A DNA stretch of 64,000 nt from Schistocephalus solidus (GCA_017591395.1 WEDG01007439.1:1-64000), one strand, 5' to 3'; counted from the first letter of the stretch, positions 32,386 to 45,100 are shown. Program-made: numbers and translations. The notes: generated by a model not told the origin, from the letters alone.

Positions 32386-34208
32386 GTAATCCGACGCTGC
32401 GGGGTCCGATATACCTGTCTTTATAAGGGAATGGCATGCTTGCGGGCATTTGGCTGATCTTATCTGTAACTTCCTGCTAATATTGCGTCTCTACGTTGGT
32501 CGGATGTCACGTAGCTTATTAGGACTGGTGTGCAGCTCAGTCTTGCCTGAGGGCGCACAGCGTGCACAACGACTGATGCGTCTCTCTTAGCAATAAAGTC
32601 ATCTTTTTTTTTAATTTTTTTGTGCATTTATGTTCAACCTACCTAAAATTCATAAATGATTGATCCATTAATTCTTTTATTTGGTAAATATACCTCGAGT
32701 TCATAAGATAAAATACTGTCTGCATTACAGTGGCATGCTTGCACTTACATTCTACCAACAATTCCACTCTAAAAAATAATGGAAAAGTGTTCAGAGAACC
32801 ACATCAACCTGGCATTTAAAGGTCACTTGAGCCTTTGATAGCTGAAGGATTGTGTTGAGAGAGGTATGTTGAGAGAAATAACCAGCTTTGAAGTGCTAGC
32901 CAGCCGCAATCAGGTCTATTTCAACAGTAATTCGAGAAGACCTTAAATGCGAAAGGTAAAACCGCTTTAAATTGGCCATTTGATCACTGGATCATGGTCC
33001 TGGGTGGCAATATTCACATTAACTGAGTGAAGGTTTGACGTTCCACCAAAATGTCATAAATTTGACCTGCAGTGACTGAATTGTGCGGAAGAGCCTTGCG
33101 CTAGCGTAGGAGAGCGCATGACAGATGTCACTTAAAAAGGAACAAAAGTGTTGTGGGCATAGTTTGGGGATGTAGGCTCGTTGTACCTTGTTACACTCGT
33201 GCAACAACAGTACTATTTACGAGCATTTAAGTAGTTTGTAAGAATTGCAGCAATCGGAAAGGACTGCAGCGGGTTTGGAAATATTCATCTAAACCAATAA
33301 ACCAAGGTCGCAAGTACAGTGGCATTCAGGAATCGGAAGGATAGGAATATGAAAACCTTGTCTGATTATGCAGACTGAAGATGGACTCCACGAAGTTATA
33401 CTATGCGGCATCACCTCAGTGTTGCCGAGAGTTTAGGCAAGTACCTTACTTCTCGTTAGCAAGCCGCGTTGCAAGTGTGGTGGACCATAACGAGGATCAG
33501 ATTGGCTCATGGCATTTTTTTATTGGGCTGTGCGCAGGCCGCGCGAGCACCTTAGATGTGTATAACACGCCTTAGATGTCAAAAGTCAGGTCATACCAGC
33601 CGCTGATTCCAATTTCATCACCAGCTGGCTGACAGGCTAGACAAATGTGCTGCTGCAAAGAAAAGGGAACATAACAGAGAGAGTGTGGCTGAGGTTGGGG
33701 AGCCAATCCTTCTCGCACCTCCATGCATCCATCATTATAATTAATCAGACGCCCTTGAATCTACCACGACGAGGCCGTTAGTAGTGGCTTGGAGGGTTAA
33801 CCCGGTTCTTCGCTCGGTTGAGAATCACGCTGAAGTTGCTAGCTCCTACTATGGCCTCCTTGGCATCCTTTCCTACAAGAGATCATGACTCCCCCTATTG
33901 TAGTTTTGTACGTTTGGAGCCGGGGTCGGGTCGTTTTTGGCACGTGTAGACAGGCTGCCTGACTTTGTCAGCTACCGCAATCAAGCCAACGTCCAGTCGC
34001 CTTGAATTTGGTTTTTCATCCTGACAATGCGGATGAGGAAGGAAAATGTGAGGTAGATACTGTGAATGTCTGCCTTAAAATGAAACAAATGTACAACCCA
34101 CAAGTCATCGCTGTTGAGCCCACCATATGAGGCACTTGTATACTTCGTTACTTATGACGACCCGCTTATCAATACGTATCACATCAGCGATCTTCTCCGT
34201 CCTTTCAG
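32386..34208 (+). other. Intron 4 (1.8 kb); nothing else recognised
   Basis: The intron runs from gtaatc to a pyrimidine-rich acceptor (ctccgtcctttcag). I see no recognisable repeat or supported open frame. Confidence 0.6.
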
Positions 34209-34387
34209 GTCGAGAGAAGGCTATATGCATACCTCGTCCTTGCAACAACTTCTGTTAACCAAACCGAAGTCGGAAGAGGCCAGCCATCCGACGACCCAGA
34301 TGGATACGGCTCGAACGGAATCGCAGCAGGCGCAGGATTTCAACACAACTTTAACTAAACAAAACTTCATGCGGACCCGTCGAGGAG
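34209..34387 (+). CDS. NFAT: NFAT-like exon 5
   Basis: This 179-base exon enters in phase 2 and leaves in phase 1 (CGAGGAG|gtaata). The junction with exon 4 completes an Arg codon (AG+G). The protein is Gln/Thr/Ser-rich (SSLQQLLLTKPKSEEASHP, TARTESQQAQDFNTT) and ends with a basic patch (KQNFMRTRRGG). The exon is short and has no domain. Its place is fixed by matching phases on both sides. Confidence 0.7.
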
Positions 34388-35504
34388 GTAATAATACGCC
34401 TGCTGCGTGTTCCCGCTTTTAACACGTTTTTGTCTAAACGAAGGCACAAAAACTGCATTCCGTGAGACCGAGACCCCAGAAAATATAATATGAAACTGTG
34501 CACTCGCTTGAAAATTCATTCCCGCCTGAGTGCATAACTGGATGCTTCTTCAATGACCATTGAGTGGCGTCCGATGCGAACACGTATGAGGCAATGCTAT
34601 GTATACTTGCAGCGATTTGACGTTTATTTGATCTGTCTGAGGAAACTTTGATTCTCGAGAGGTGTGAAAATAAAGGCTCAGTGAGACTGGTTCCTGTCAT
34701 TGCTAGTTCCTATGTGGACGCCTGTGCCTCCAGACAAATGTGTAGAGTGTGTACGATCCCCTGCTATTAGAGCAGCTCAGTAAGAGCAGTCTGGGCAGAA
34801 TTTTGAACGCTAATGAGCATGCGAGTGTTTAAGCCGAGAGTCACTGCTTGGACCTTTTTGCTGGAATGCAAGAATTAGATGCAGGCCCGTGTCTACTGTC
34901 GTCGTTGAAGCCTTTAGATGTGTGATGCTGCCTACAATTTCTCGCCCATTCTTATAGTTTTAAGGTACGTACCTTCTCAATGCCTCATGGCAGCCAATTA
35001 TGTTGTGTATTCGGTGCTCTAAATGGCCAATCCATTGGGTGTGTGTGCGAGTCGACGACGGCATTCAATCTTCGTTCGCGAATTTTTGTCGTACTCGATT
35101 ATGACCGTCTTTGTCCTGTAGAGTTGAATGTCTTCGTATGCCTCATAATGTTCCTGAAAATGAATCGGTTAGATGGTAGTGCAGACGTCTAAACCTCCTC
35201 GTGGATGCGCCTCACTACGGTATTAATAACTCTGCAACAATGATTCGAAGAGCCTGATGTCTTCACAGAAGTCCGAATAATGTGTTCTTTTTGCTGATTT
35301 TAAGGTGTTGTTTCCATAACCACCACCGACAAACGTAAAGTCGGGCACTGACAGAGTAAAGCCACTGTTATTCAACCAGAGTGCTCTAGAACTGTTAAGC
35401 CTTTGACCCCAAAAATACTAAAAATTTAAATAGCAGCCCTATTAATGAGTTATGGACACGCCAGTGGGCTGCTCGCTGTTGCAAGCATTCTTGCTGAAGT
35501 GACA

Positions 35505-35935
35505 GTTCGGCTGTCGGTTTCGATGAAGTCTACCGTGTGCCCCACAACAAGGTAGCGCAGGGACGGCAACTCGCACGTGAAGTGGATTACAGTGAGCGCA
35601 GACATGGGCTGCATCTACCGCGCTCTCCCCCTTCCCCCCTACTTAGGTCCGCTCTCAGGGCCAACTCCATAAGACCGAAGGCAAGAGGAAGAGAGAGAGA
35701 GCACGCAGATGGCTGGCGCGGTCGGAGCCGCTCCTGAGCGTACTGTCGCACCTGGTTCGGCTCCCACAGGGTGAGAGTGCCAAACAGGTTACATTAAGAG
35801 AGAGCCATTGCAGCCTGACTCTCAGTCCGCCAGTCAACCACTCCACACAATAAAACACACACTGGGCTGACCGCGTAGTCTGAGCTATCCCGTCAGTTGA
35901 CAACCTTCCAAGCCACGGCTTTTAGCGTACCGTGA
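35505..35935 (-). repeat. Dispersed repeat family A, copy 2
   Basis: It matches 23095-23395 in the same orientation and 54575-54995 in the opposite one. The end near 35880-35935 (caaccttccaagccacggct) is the reverse complement of 54580-54600. The copies show heavy divergence. Confidence 0.65.
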
Positions 35936-36123
35936 TAGTTTTAAGCACGTCAGGTTGTTTATAGTGAGGAAAATGCGCTGAGCCATCGAGCTCACTCTCT
36001 GTTCCTATTCCTGGACAGTACTTTGGTGCTGCCAGGAGAGAAAGGACCTTCGAAAAGTGATACTTGATATTTGTTTCTCTACGTGAACAATCTCTTCGTT
36101 GTCATTAATAAAATTTAAGTTAC

Positions 36124-36175
36124 GACTACTACTACTACTACTACTACTTCTACTGCTACTACTACTACTACTACT

Positions 36176-36229
<54 letters not shown>

Positions 36230-36230
36230 G
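36124..36230. repeat. (ACT/CTA)n trinucleotide microsatellite
   Basis: About 105 bases of CTA repeats with a few interruptions lie about 280 bases upstream of NFAT exon 6. Apparent Leu-, Ser- and Val-run open frames over it are artefacts. Confidence 0.95.
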
Positions 36231-36505
36231 TTACTCCTACCACGCCTCCACACACCAGTACTCTCGAAGCTGATGGGGCCATCACGAAGCAAAGATTTGA
36301 CGCCAAAGGACCAACAAAGTAATGCTTTTGGCCAAATCTACCTTTGCAAGCATCAAAAAGGCCTTCAAGTCAAGCGGTTTCCTTTTCTTCCGACGGCAGA
36401 ATTGCGCACAGACGACCTCATGTACTCCACCACACCCTGGAATTTTCTCTTCCACTCTTTTCAACTCTCTCGTCGATGCCTTTGAACTTGCTCTATTTTC
36501 TTTAG

Positions 36506-36768
36506 AAACCTGCCCCAGAAGCAAGACGGCTTCACAAGCTTCCTGTGATCACGCGTCCCCTCCGATCACTGAACAGGAGCTTGTATTATCTCCGGAAACC
36601 TGGAAAGCATACGTGGAGTCCTTTGGTGAGGTATTTGACAGTACATGGGGTGGATGCAGTCTGGCGCTGCTGCAGCAGCCCGAGGTGCAACATAGAGCCA
36701 GATACCTGACAGAGGGCAGCCGCGGTCCCATCAAGAACCGCACAAATGACGGTCATCCGAGAATTCAG
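36506..36768 (+). CDS. NFAT: NFAT-like exon 6, start of Rel-homology DNA-binding domain
   Basis: This exon has 263 bases, phase 1 in and phase 0 out (ATTCAG|gtaagt). After a Ser/Thr-rich lead (SKTASQASCDHASPPITEQE) comes the domain start, with LALLQQPEVQHRARYLTEGS followed by RGPIKNRTNDGHPRIQ. HRARYLTEGSRG is the Rel/NFAT recognition loop, in which the Arg, Tyr and Glu residues contact DNA. NFAT5 proteins have the same RARYLTEGSRG, while NFAT1-4 have RAHYETEGSRG. This is the strongest single piece of identification in the window. The junction with exon 5 completes a Glu codon. Confidence 0.93.
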
Positions 36769-37018
36769 GTAAGTCTTGACGGTGTGGCGACTAATTGTCT
36801 AACTTCCCCCGCCCCCACCCCTCCAGTTTGTTGACCTTTTGTACTTCAGTTTGCCTCTGTCACTAGTTTTCTTTAGTTTTGTGGACTATATAAACAACCG
36901 CCAAAGCCGATGGTACCCTAAGTGCGTGTTACTTGCCTTTGAACCGTTGTGGTTTTAAGTGTTTGCGGCGTGATAATTAGGTTAGCAAACCTTTAGACTG
37001 GCGTCCATTCAATTTTAG

Positions 37019-37212
37019 CTGCGTGGCTGGAATGGTCCAGCCCTGCTGCAAGTCTTTGTCGCTAACGGCTCGGGCGATCCAAAACTCAACATGTTCTATC
37101 AGGTCTGTCTGGTGTCTACCAAAAGTAATCGCGGTTGTATGGAGAAGACCATCGGTCACACAACAGTTGTGCAGGTGCCCTTCCATCCAGACACGGAGGA
37201 CCGGACCTTGGA
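37019..37212 (+). CDS. NFAT: NFAT-like exon 7, Rel-homology domain middle
   Basis: This exon has 64 codons plus two bases, phase 0 in (caattttag|CTG) and phase 2 out (TTGGA|gtaagc). It encodes LRGWNGPALLQVFVANGSGD, then KLNMFYQVCLVSTKSNRGCM and GHTTVVQVPFHPDTED. These align with the NFAT5 segment that runs LQVFVGN, FYQxCRVTGR, GTTVIEV. The FYQ motif and the hydrophobic strands of the immunoglobulin-like fold are kept. No stop or indel. A single short intron of 250 bases separates it from exon 6. Confidence 0.93.
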
Positions 37213-37498
37213 GTAAGCTGCTTGCAAATTGTTTCTTTATTTAAAACTTATGCAGATCATTTAATGCGTTTTTGCTAAATCTGGATGGATTGGCTCGGCC
37301 TTGTGTTATTTTTGCACTTACTCTTACTAATGTTACTACTTTTGCTGATATGATAAATGATAAGTTCAAGATTTTGTGACAACTCAACGAGTACCATACA
37401 TTCAGTCGGTTTTTCGGCCTCATCTGCATTGTACTTGAATATTTTCTGTCCGCTATATCCTCTAATGAACCTAAGAAATTGTATACCGTTTTTCACAG

Positions 37499-37813
37499 TG
37501 TGGACTGTGTGGGATTGGTAAAGCTGCGGAACTCCGATGTCGAGCGGCGGCTGTCGGTGATAAATGAGGGCTCCCGAGAAGACTAGCTCCCATCATGGCG
37601 ATTCCAATTCCGAGGACGCAGACATGAAAGAGGTGCTCACGCAAAGCAGTCCGCCAGTCATAAATGCGGACACAGTGGATGGCACCAGCGAGAGTAATCG
37701 CAAGTCTGTGAAGCCAAAGTCCAGCAGTGCTCGCCTCGTCTATCGGGTGCTCTTGCTCTCCCCACAAAAATTAGAAGGCGTCGTACAGGTGATCAGCGAC
37801 CCCATTCTTTGCA
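37499..37813 (+). CDS. NFAT: NFAT-like exon 8, end of DNA-binding domain, with a one-base frame conflict
   Basis: The exon enters in phase 2 (tttttcacag|T) and reads VDCVGLVKLRNSDVERRLS, then INEGSRED and a TAG at 37584-37586. The correct continuation lies in the next frame, from about 37564: MKEVLTQSSPPVINAD, then SSARLVYRVLLLSPQKLEGV and VQVISDPILC, ending in phase 1 (TTTGCA|gtaagt). Both halves are conserved NFAT sequence (DCVGxLKLRN and ARLVFRV). So 315 bases carry one base too many, or a tiny intron is removed. A 58-base intron, 37557-37614, would restore the frame. A sequencing error, a real frameshift and this mini-intron cannot be told apart here. Confidence 0.85.
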
Positions 37814-38866
37814 GTAAGTCTTATTCTCTACCCCGTCATACAGTTTTATGCTGGGAGCTAAAAGCAGGCAAGTTTTCATGCGTCCAACCAAAAGTAATTG
37901 TATGGGATAATTTTCGATTATTCTGAATGACAATTTCTGAGACGTCTGTTTTGGAGCTTATCTGGAGTTAGTGCTCAGCGTTCTGCCGGTATAGACCAGC
38001 CGGTCAAATCTATATTGTGTCACTGGGTGTGACCGCGTATATTTAGAAAGCAAGCTGAGGAACTGGAGGGCCGTATTGCATCGTTCAGGTGATCTGCGTG
38101 GCGCCTGCTGGTCGCGAGCGAGTTTTGATGGACTTATTTAGCTAAGATGGACTTAGTTTACATGTAATGGTTACTTCATTGGTATTCATTCTTGCGGTTT
38201 CTTTGACCGGTGAAGTTATATCAAAATTGATGGTGGGAATTTAGTCAATACTGCGAGTATTCGCGAGTGAGTAAGAGTTACTTTACTGAGCATTTCGTTT
38301 GGTTTTCGCGCAGCCTGGTCTCCGGTTATCGTCCCATTCAGCAATTGCATCAAATGTGAGAGTTGATACTCGACTGATCACATAGGTTTTGTCCAGCCTT
38401 GGTGTGTATGCCCTGTTTGCGAATTGGGATTGTCGTGTGTGATCGTCAAAAAAAACGAATTTCACACCAAAATCATGCGAAGTAGAGTTGGTAGAGGACT
38501 ACGGCCTAAGCAACCCAGGGAATGGCGATCTCAATAGTTCAAGTACGCCGGGAGTCAGTTGTGTTCGATTTGTAGGACGACGGAAGGTGAAAGCCAGCGT
38601 CCGAGTCATGTTCGTCAAGCGGATTTATTCGGCGAAACCCTAGATGACATGCCGGTTTCACGCTGTCAGAACGCCGGGAGCTGAGTCGTCCGCGGTGCGA
38701 AGGTTTAACTGACAGCGCCTGGGCCAAGGTAAATTTTAGTAAGCAGTTGCGCTTCTGACTGCGAAAGCACACTGACTCAAAGCGCAAATGGATACACGGG
38801 AAGGTAAGGAATAACGCCTAAGGACAGGTTCACCATCTAAAAGTCCGGGAAATGACCATGGCATTC
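37814..38866 (+). other. Intron 8, first part
   Basis: The sequence starts with gtaagtctt, the donor of exon 8. Intron 8 continues through the tandem duplication to exon 9 at 45267. No supported feature or repeat is visible in this first kilobase. Confidence 0.6.
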
Positions 38867-39294
38867 AATATGTGTTATATGGGCGTCGGCGGTTGTTGAG
38901 GGTTAGTTGATGAAGGCAGAGGTGAGAATGTAACAGTTTGAGTCGCCGAGATAGTGAAGGAGAATTGGGTTGCTGTTAGGTGAGAGAAGGGAGCCAAAGA
39001 TGGGGGGAAACATCAGGAGAAAGGTCCGGGACGCGAATTGGCTACAGCCCATGCTTTAAACCTCCGCTAAAGACATACATAAGGCGGAAGGTTTTTAAGC
39101 CACATGAGACGGCCATCAGAGGGAGGCCGGTGCTGCCGGCGCACTCAGTAATGTCGCAGGCAAAGGTGAGTATTGGAACCAAAATTTTCCTTTGGATAAG
39201 ACTCAGACACAGGTGGCAAAAGTATAACCGGCGAGCGTGTGGGCAAAACTTAATGGAGAATGAAGGACATTGGCAGATTCTTCGTGGACAGTAG

Positions 39295-39460
39295 AACATT
39301 ACCGACACAGACAAGGGAGACTGCAACGGCCATTTCTAGCTTATAAACCGTCAGCAGCCAGCCACAGACAACCACGGGTAATGAACCACCTGAGGCTTGA
39401 ACCCGCGACCTGTTGATTAGAAGTTCAAAACTCTAATCCACTGCGCCATGGAATCTTTGT
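39295..39460 (-). mobile_element. tRNA-derived SINE inside duplication copy A
   Basis: The reverse complement reads CATGGCGCAGTGGATTAGAG (A-box-like) and then CGCGGGTTCAAGCCTCAGG (B-box-like). The downstream body matches the conserved block with aatggccatttctggcttat. The same SINE is present at 42555-42715 because it was duplicated with its host segment. Confidence 0.7.
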
Positions 39461-42001
39461 CTTGCTGGTTTCGATCGGGAAGAGTAACATTGGTGGAGTG
39501 GACGTTCACCGATCGGTTATGGGACTCACTCTAGAGTGGATTCTCCATGAACAGTAGAACATTACCGACAAAGGCAAGCAAGAATAGAATGGCCATTTCT
39601 GGCTTATCAGTAGTTATTAACCAGCCATACCAAAGCCCAGGTTCGGCACCATCCGTAGACACCACGAAAGTTTGGTATCAATATCTTCCTAGAAGTGGTA
39701 AGGTTCTGTCGAACATCAATTCAACGATTAAGTAGTTGGTTTCAATTTCGGAACCGGGGGATACTGATTGGTTGTATTCATCTTATTCTCCACAGCACTT
39801 AAGACTACCGGTAGTGAAAACGTAAAATTAGTCAAATATTAGGCTATGATGCGAATCTGAATGCAGCCGAAGGAGTTAACCGGAGACCGAAAACTTTAAG
39901 CCCCAGATTAGGTACCGCGGTCGGTCAGGAAGGCGGAACGGCGGCTGAAGATAAAATCAAAAACTGATCGCCGATGTTGCCCCGAAATTCAGCAGAAAAA
40001 TGTCTTCCAACCACTAATCGAACCAGTCCACACGCGTGGGAAGGTAGGAATAGTCATTAAACGAGGGAAGCTTATCCACAATGTCCAGGTAAAATTAGCT
40101 GAAACTAGAATCAAGACTTGAAAGGGTGCGGGACACGACCTCCGTAGCCACCCTAAACATGTCCGTGTTTAAACTCTCAGGTTTTCGTGCAGGCAGGTCA
40201 ACTGAATCGGTTAGATATAGGCATACCGAGTAATCAAATCCGTGAATGGGAGAGGTTTTGTAGAGGGGGAAGACCGCGTGGTGACAAGACAGAGGCAGGC
40301 ACCAAATGTCGGTGAGTTTGTTGGAGACGTTGCATGGGATGATGCCATCGCCAGTTGTCAGATAAATAGCCAGGTTGTGCAGGCTAGAGACGTCCTCAAT
40401 AACGGAGGAATTAACACACCGTTCTATTGTTACAGCTGCTCAGTCACCCGCTGCAGAGACTTGAATTGAAGGTGAGCATTGTTCCGTGTTCCGTCAATGT
40501 GACAGTTATCGGGGTGAGCTCGGAGATGCAGTGTAGTTAGGGGACCTTATAGGATTGACTTCTTCAATGTCGGACGGAAGACCGAAGGCAAGGGGACTTA
40601 TAATTAATGAAGACAGAAACATTTCCGTCCTAAAGGAATTGTCGGCGGCGTTCCACAACCTTGCGGGTGGTCAGATGTTCACTTCCAAGTGTGCTCTTGT
40701 GAGTCTATAAAGAAGGCAATTTTCTTAAAAGTAAATTCCATGGTTATTGCACACTAAGCAGTGTTCGCTTTAACACCGCAGGCGATGGAGATGGCGTGTG
40801 CCAGAAGCAACGTAGTGAAGGAGGACTGGAACAGCCAAAAGCACCTTTGCTTTTCTAAAGGCAACAGGAACATCTAGTGAGAACTCCGAGGAAACTTTGA
40901 GACCCAAGGGAAGGTTCCGAAGTAACAGAATGGCGTCTTACCAGTTCGCAAGGAAGCGACAGTAGAGGTGCACCACACCACATAAACGCTGCAGTCAACG
41001 TTTACAGGTAGGGGCAGTTCGATATCATGGGGTAGATGCCGGTTAAGTTGACCAAATGCCTGGATGTGCGGTGACAGTGAGGACACGTAGAGGAGGGATT
41101 GAATGGTGATAGCGTTATTCTTGGGTAATCCGGTCTTGCGTCCTAGCCCCTTCTCAAATCGCTGCATTCACTTGACTTCGGTAATTTCTGACTCTTTAAT
41201 AAGGCTCTTTTCCATGTTGTCTGCTCCTCTACGAGGTCTATCAAGGTTGTTCACAAAGCTTATTACAAACGGAAACATGAACCTTACTTCAGGCAGCCTA
41301 TTTGAGTACTGAAGTACCTTGTTCAAAAAGTGCAGTCGAACTATCACCCAAGCGTTGTTACCTTATTCGAATTTACTCAAGCTACGTTTCATAGTAGAGC
41401 TGATCAATTGTTTGGAGCATAAAGTTTATAAAACAGGAAAATGGTTTTTGGATAGGTTTGCACCCTGTCTGGACCTGCAAATGTTTGGCAAAAAACTAGA
41501 TTTGAACACCAGGGAATGAGTACAGGTGTCTGTTCCAAAGGCCTTTAACCGGGGATATTTGTCTCGCAGCTGGTCTGGTTTAATTCCAGTCTCGACTACT
41601 TTCTGGTTGGAGCAGTACGTGTGCCAGAAATCACGAGCCGCCAACAGTCAGTCCGCTGAACCCACTGAACGATACTGCTGGTCAGGTTCTGCCCTGGAAC
41701 CCTCACTATGCACTTACCCATCATGAAAGGCCCTACATAACCAAAACAGTAAAATTAACTTCTGATCACTGTAATTAAAAGTTTTGCTTAGTGATTTCAT
41801 CGTCCAATTTGTTCGCTCATGAGAACTAGAGACTAGAGTATAGAAAGGGAACTAGGCGTCGATATTCAATCCGGTATGCCAGACGGAACAGCTAACTATG
41901 CCCTGCCAGACTATTTCGTTTGAGATATTTTAAGCAACATCCAGTAGCCTACCTTAGGAAACCTTTAAACTGCGAATTATACCCTTTCTGTACTTCTTCA
42001 G

Positions 42002-42120
42002 CGCAGATCGTCGGGAGTCCTGAAATCTGTCTGATAGCCACGAAGGAAGCTCCCGAGACTGGTGGTGGCGACCTATTCATAATTGGGAAGAATTTAGTTC
42101 GTGGCAGCCGGATCGTATTC
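42002..42120 (+). pseudogene. NFAT: Truncated copy of NFAT exon 9 (in duplication copy A)
   Basis: The acceptor (tacttcttcag) and first 119 bases of exon 9 are retained. They encode QIVGSPEICLIATKEAPE and then GGGDLFIIGKNLVRGSRIVF. The copy then runs into copy B sequence, losing the rest of the domain and the donor. The intact exon differs at several positions (IIGSPEICLMSTKEAPE). With its acceptor still present, it could be spliced into an aberrant transcript with no obvious donor nearby. It is probably inert. Confidence 0.9.
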
Positions 42121-45100
42121 CACAATATGTGTTATATTGGGCGTCGGCGGTTGTTTAGAGTTAGTTGATGAAGGCAGAGGTGAGAATGTAACAGTTTGAG
42201 TCGCCGAGATAGTGAAGGAGAATTGGGTTGCTGCTAGGTGAGAGAAGGGAGCCAAAGATGGGGGGAATCATCAGGAGAAAGGTCCGGGACGCAAATTGGC
42301 TGCAGCCCATGCTCTAAACCTCCGCTAAAGACATACTTAAGGCGGAAGGTTTTTAAGCCACATGAGACGGCCATCAGAGGGAGGCCGGTGCTGCCGGCGC
42401 ACTCAGTAATGTCGCAGGCAAAGGTGAGTATTGGAACCAAAATTTTCCTTGGGATAAGACTCAGACAACGGTGGCAAAAGTATAACCGGCGAGCGTGTGG
42501 GCAAAACTTAATGGAGAATGTAGGACATTGGCAGATTCTTCGTGGACAGTAGAACATTACCGACACAGACAAGGGAGACTGCAACGGCCATTTCTGGCTT
42601 ATAAACCGTCAGCAGCCAGCCACAGACAACCACGGGTAATGAACCACCTAAGGCTCGAACCGGCGACCTGTTGATTAGAAGTTCAAAACTCTAATCCACT
42701 GCGCCATGGAATCTTTGTCTTGCCGGTTTCGATCGGGAGGAGTAACATTGATGGAGTGGACGTTCACCGATCGGTTACGGGACTCACTCTAGAGTGGATT
42801 TTCCATGAACAGTAGAACATTACCGACAAAGGCAAGCAAGAATAGAATGGCCATTTCTGGCTTATCAGTAGTTATTAACCAGCCATACCAAAGCCCAGGT
42901 TCGGCACCACCCGTAGACACCACGAAAGTTTGGTATCAATATCTTCCTAGAAGTGGTAAGGTTCTGTCGAACATCAATTCAACGATTAAGTAGTTGGTTT
43001 CAATTTCGGAACCGGGGGATACTGATTGGTTGTATTCATCTTATCCTCCAAAGCACTTAAGACTACCGGTAGTGAAAACGTAAAATTAGTCAAATATTAG
43101 GCTATGATGCGAATCTGAATGCAGCCGAAGGAGTAACCGGAGACCGAAAACTTTAAGCCCCAGATTAGGTACCGCGGTCGGTCAGGAAGGCGGAACGGCG
43201 GCTGAAGATAAAATCAAAAACCTGATCGCCGATGTTGCCCTGAAATCCAGCAGAAAAATGTCTTCCAACCACTAATCGAACCAGTCCACACGCGTGGGAA
43301 GGTAGGAATAGTCATTAAACGAGGGAAGCTTATCCACAATGTCCAGGTAAAATTAGCTGAAACTAGAATCAAGACTTGAAAGGGTGTGGGACACGACCTC
43401 CGTAGCCACCCTAAACATGTCCGTGTTTAAGCTCTCAGGTTTTCGTGCACAGCAGGTCAACTGAATCGGTTAGATATAGGCATAACGAGTTATCAAATCC
43501 GTGAATGGGAGAGGTTTTTCAGAGAGGGGAAGACCGCGCGGTGACAAGACAGAGGCAGGCACCAAATGTCGGTGAGTGTGTTGGAGACGTTGCATGGGAT
43601 GATGCCATCGCCAGTTGTCAGATAAATAGCCAGGTTGTGCAGGCTAGAAACGTCCTCAATAACGGAGGAATTAACACACCGTTCTATGGTTACAGCTGCT
43701 AAGTCACCCGCTGCAGAGACTTGAATTGAAGGTGAGCATTGTTCCGTGTTCCGTCAATGTGACAGTTATCGGGGATGAGCTCGGAGATGCAGTGTAGTTA
43801 GGGGACCTTATAGGATTGACTTCTTCAATGTCGGACGGAAGACCGAAGGCAAGGGGACTTATAATTTATGAAGACAGAAACATTTCCGTCCTTAAGGAAT
43901 TGTCGGCGGCGTTCCACAACCTTGCGGGTGGTCAGATGTTCACTTCCAAGTGTGCTCTTGTGAGTCTATAAAGAAGGCAATTTTCTTAAAAGTAAATTCC
44001 ATGGTTATGGCACACTTAGCAGTGTTCGCTTTAACACCTAAGGCGATGGAGATGGCGTGTGCCAGAAGCAACGTAGTGAAGGAGGACTGGAACAGCCAAA
44101 AGCACCTTTGCTTTTCTAAAGGCAACAGGAACATCTAGTGAGAACTCCGAGGAAACTTTGAGACCCAAGGGAAGGTTCCGAAGTAACAGAATGGCGTCTT
44201 ACCAGTTCGCAAGGAAGCGACAGTAGAGGTGCACCACACCACATAAACGCTGCAGTCAACGTTTACAGGTAGGGGCAGTTCGATATCATGGGGTAGATGC
44301 CGGTTAAGTTGACCAAATGCCTGGATGTGCGGTGACAGTGAGGACACGTAGAGGAGGGATTGAATGGTGATAGCGTTATTCTTGGGTAATCCGGTCTTGC
44401 GTCCTAGCCCCTTCTCAAATCGCTGCATTCACTTGACTTCGGTAATTTCTGACTCATTTATAAGGCTCTTTTCCATGTTGTCTGCTCCTCTACGAGGTCT
44501 ATCAAGGTTGTTCACAAAGCTTATTACAAACGGAAACATGAACCTTACTTCAGGCAGCCTATTTGAGTACTGAAGTACCTTGTTCAAAAAAGTGCAGTCG
44601 AACTATCACCCAAGCGTTGCTACCTTATCAGAATTTACTCAAGCTACGTTTCATAGTAGAGCTGATCAATTGTTTGGAGCATAAAGTTTATAAAACAGGC
44701 AAATGGATTTTGGATAAGTTTGCACCCTGTCTGGACCTGCAAATGTTTGGCAAAAAACTAGATTTTGAACACCAGGGAATGAGTACAGGTGTCTGTTCCA
44801 AAGGCCTTTAACCGGGGATATTTGTCTCGCAGCTGGTCTGGTTTAATTCCAGTCTCGACTACTTTCTGGTTGGAGCAGTACGTGTGCCAGAAATCACGAG
44901 CCGCCAACAGTCAGTCCGCTGAACCCACTGAACGATACTGCTGGTCAGGTTCTGCCCCTGGAACCCTCACTATGCACTTACCCATCATAAAAGGCCCTAC
45001 ATAACCAAAACAATAAAATTATTTTCTGATCACTGTAAGTAAAAGTTGTTGATTAGTGATTTCATTGTCCAATTTGTTCGCTTATGAGAACTGGAGAGTA

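Larger units (their letters stand above)
34388..36505 (+). other. Intron 5 (2.1 kb)
   Basis: The intron contains dispersed repeat A copy 2 (35505-35935) and a long (ACT)n microsatellite (36124-36230), and ends in ctctattttctttag. The 34434-34700 - strand open frame has no support. The region directly upstream of exon 6 is also open in the exon 6 frame (36322-36505), but a phase-correct acceptor at 36504-36505 makes that intronic. Confidence 0.6.
38867..42120 (+). repeat. Tandem segmental duplication, copy A (3.26 kb)
   Basis: Copy A matches copy B (42121-45385) almost base for base over its whole length, with scattered substitutions and small indels (offset 3257 at the start, 3265 at the end). 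Each copy carries a SINE and its 3' end contains the exon 9 coding start. The junction at 42120 falls inside exon 9, and copy B starts there with acaatatgtgttatat, as does copy A at about 38867. The high identity suggests a fairly recent event. Confidence 0.95.

Noticed and set aside
36005..36306. Long Ser-, Leu- and Val-run open frames on both strands
   Set aside because: They run through the (CTA)n microsatellite and are products of the repeat, not genes.
36322..36505. Upstream extension of exon 6 as coding sequence
   Set aside because: The frame is open, but the acceptor at 36504-36505 gives exact phase agreement with exon 5, and the extension has no homology.
41103..44573. Conserved open frames repeated at 41.1 and 44.4 kb as a duplicated gene
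   Set aside because: They are identical because the whole 3.26 kb segment is duplicated, and they carry no domain.
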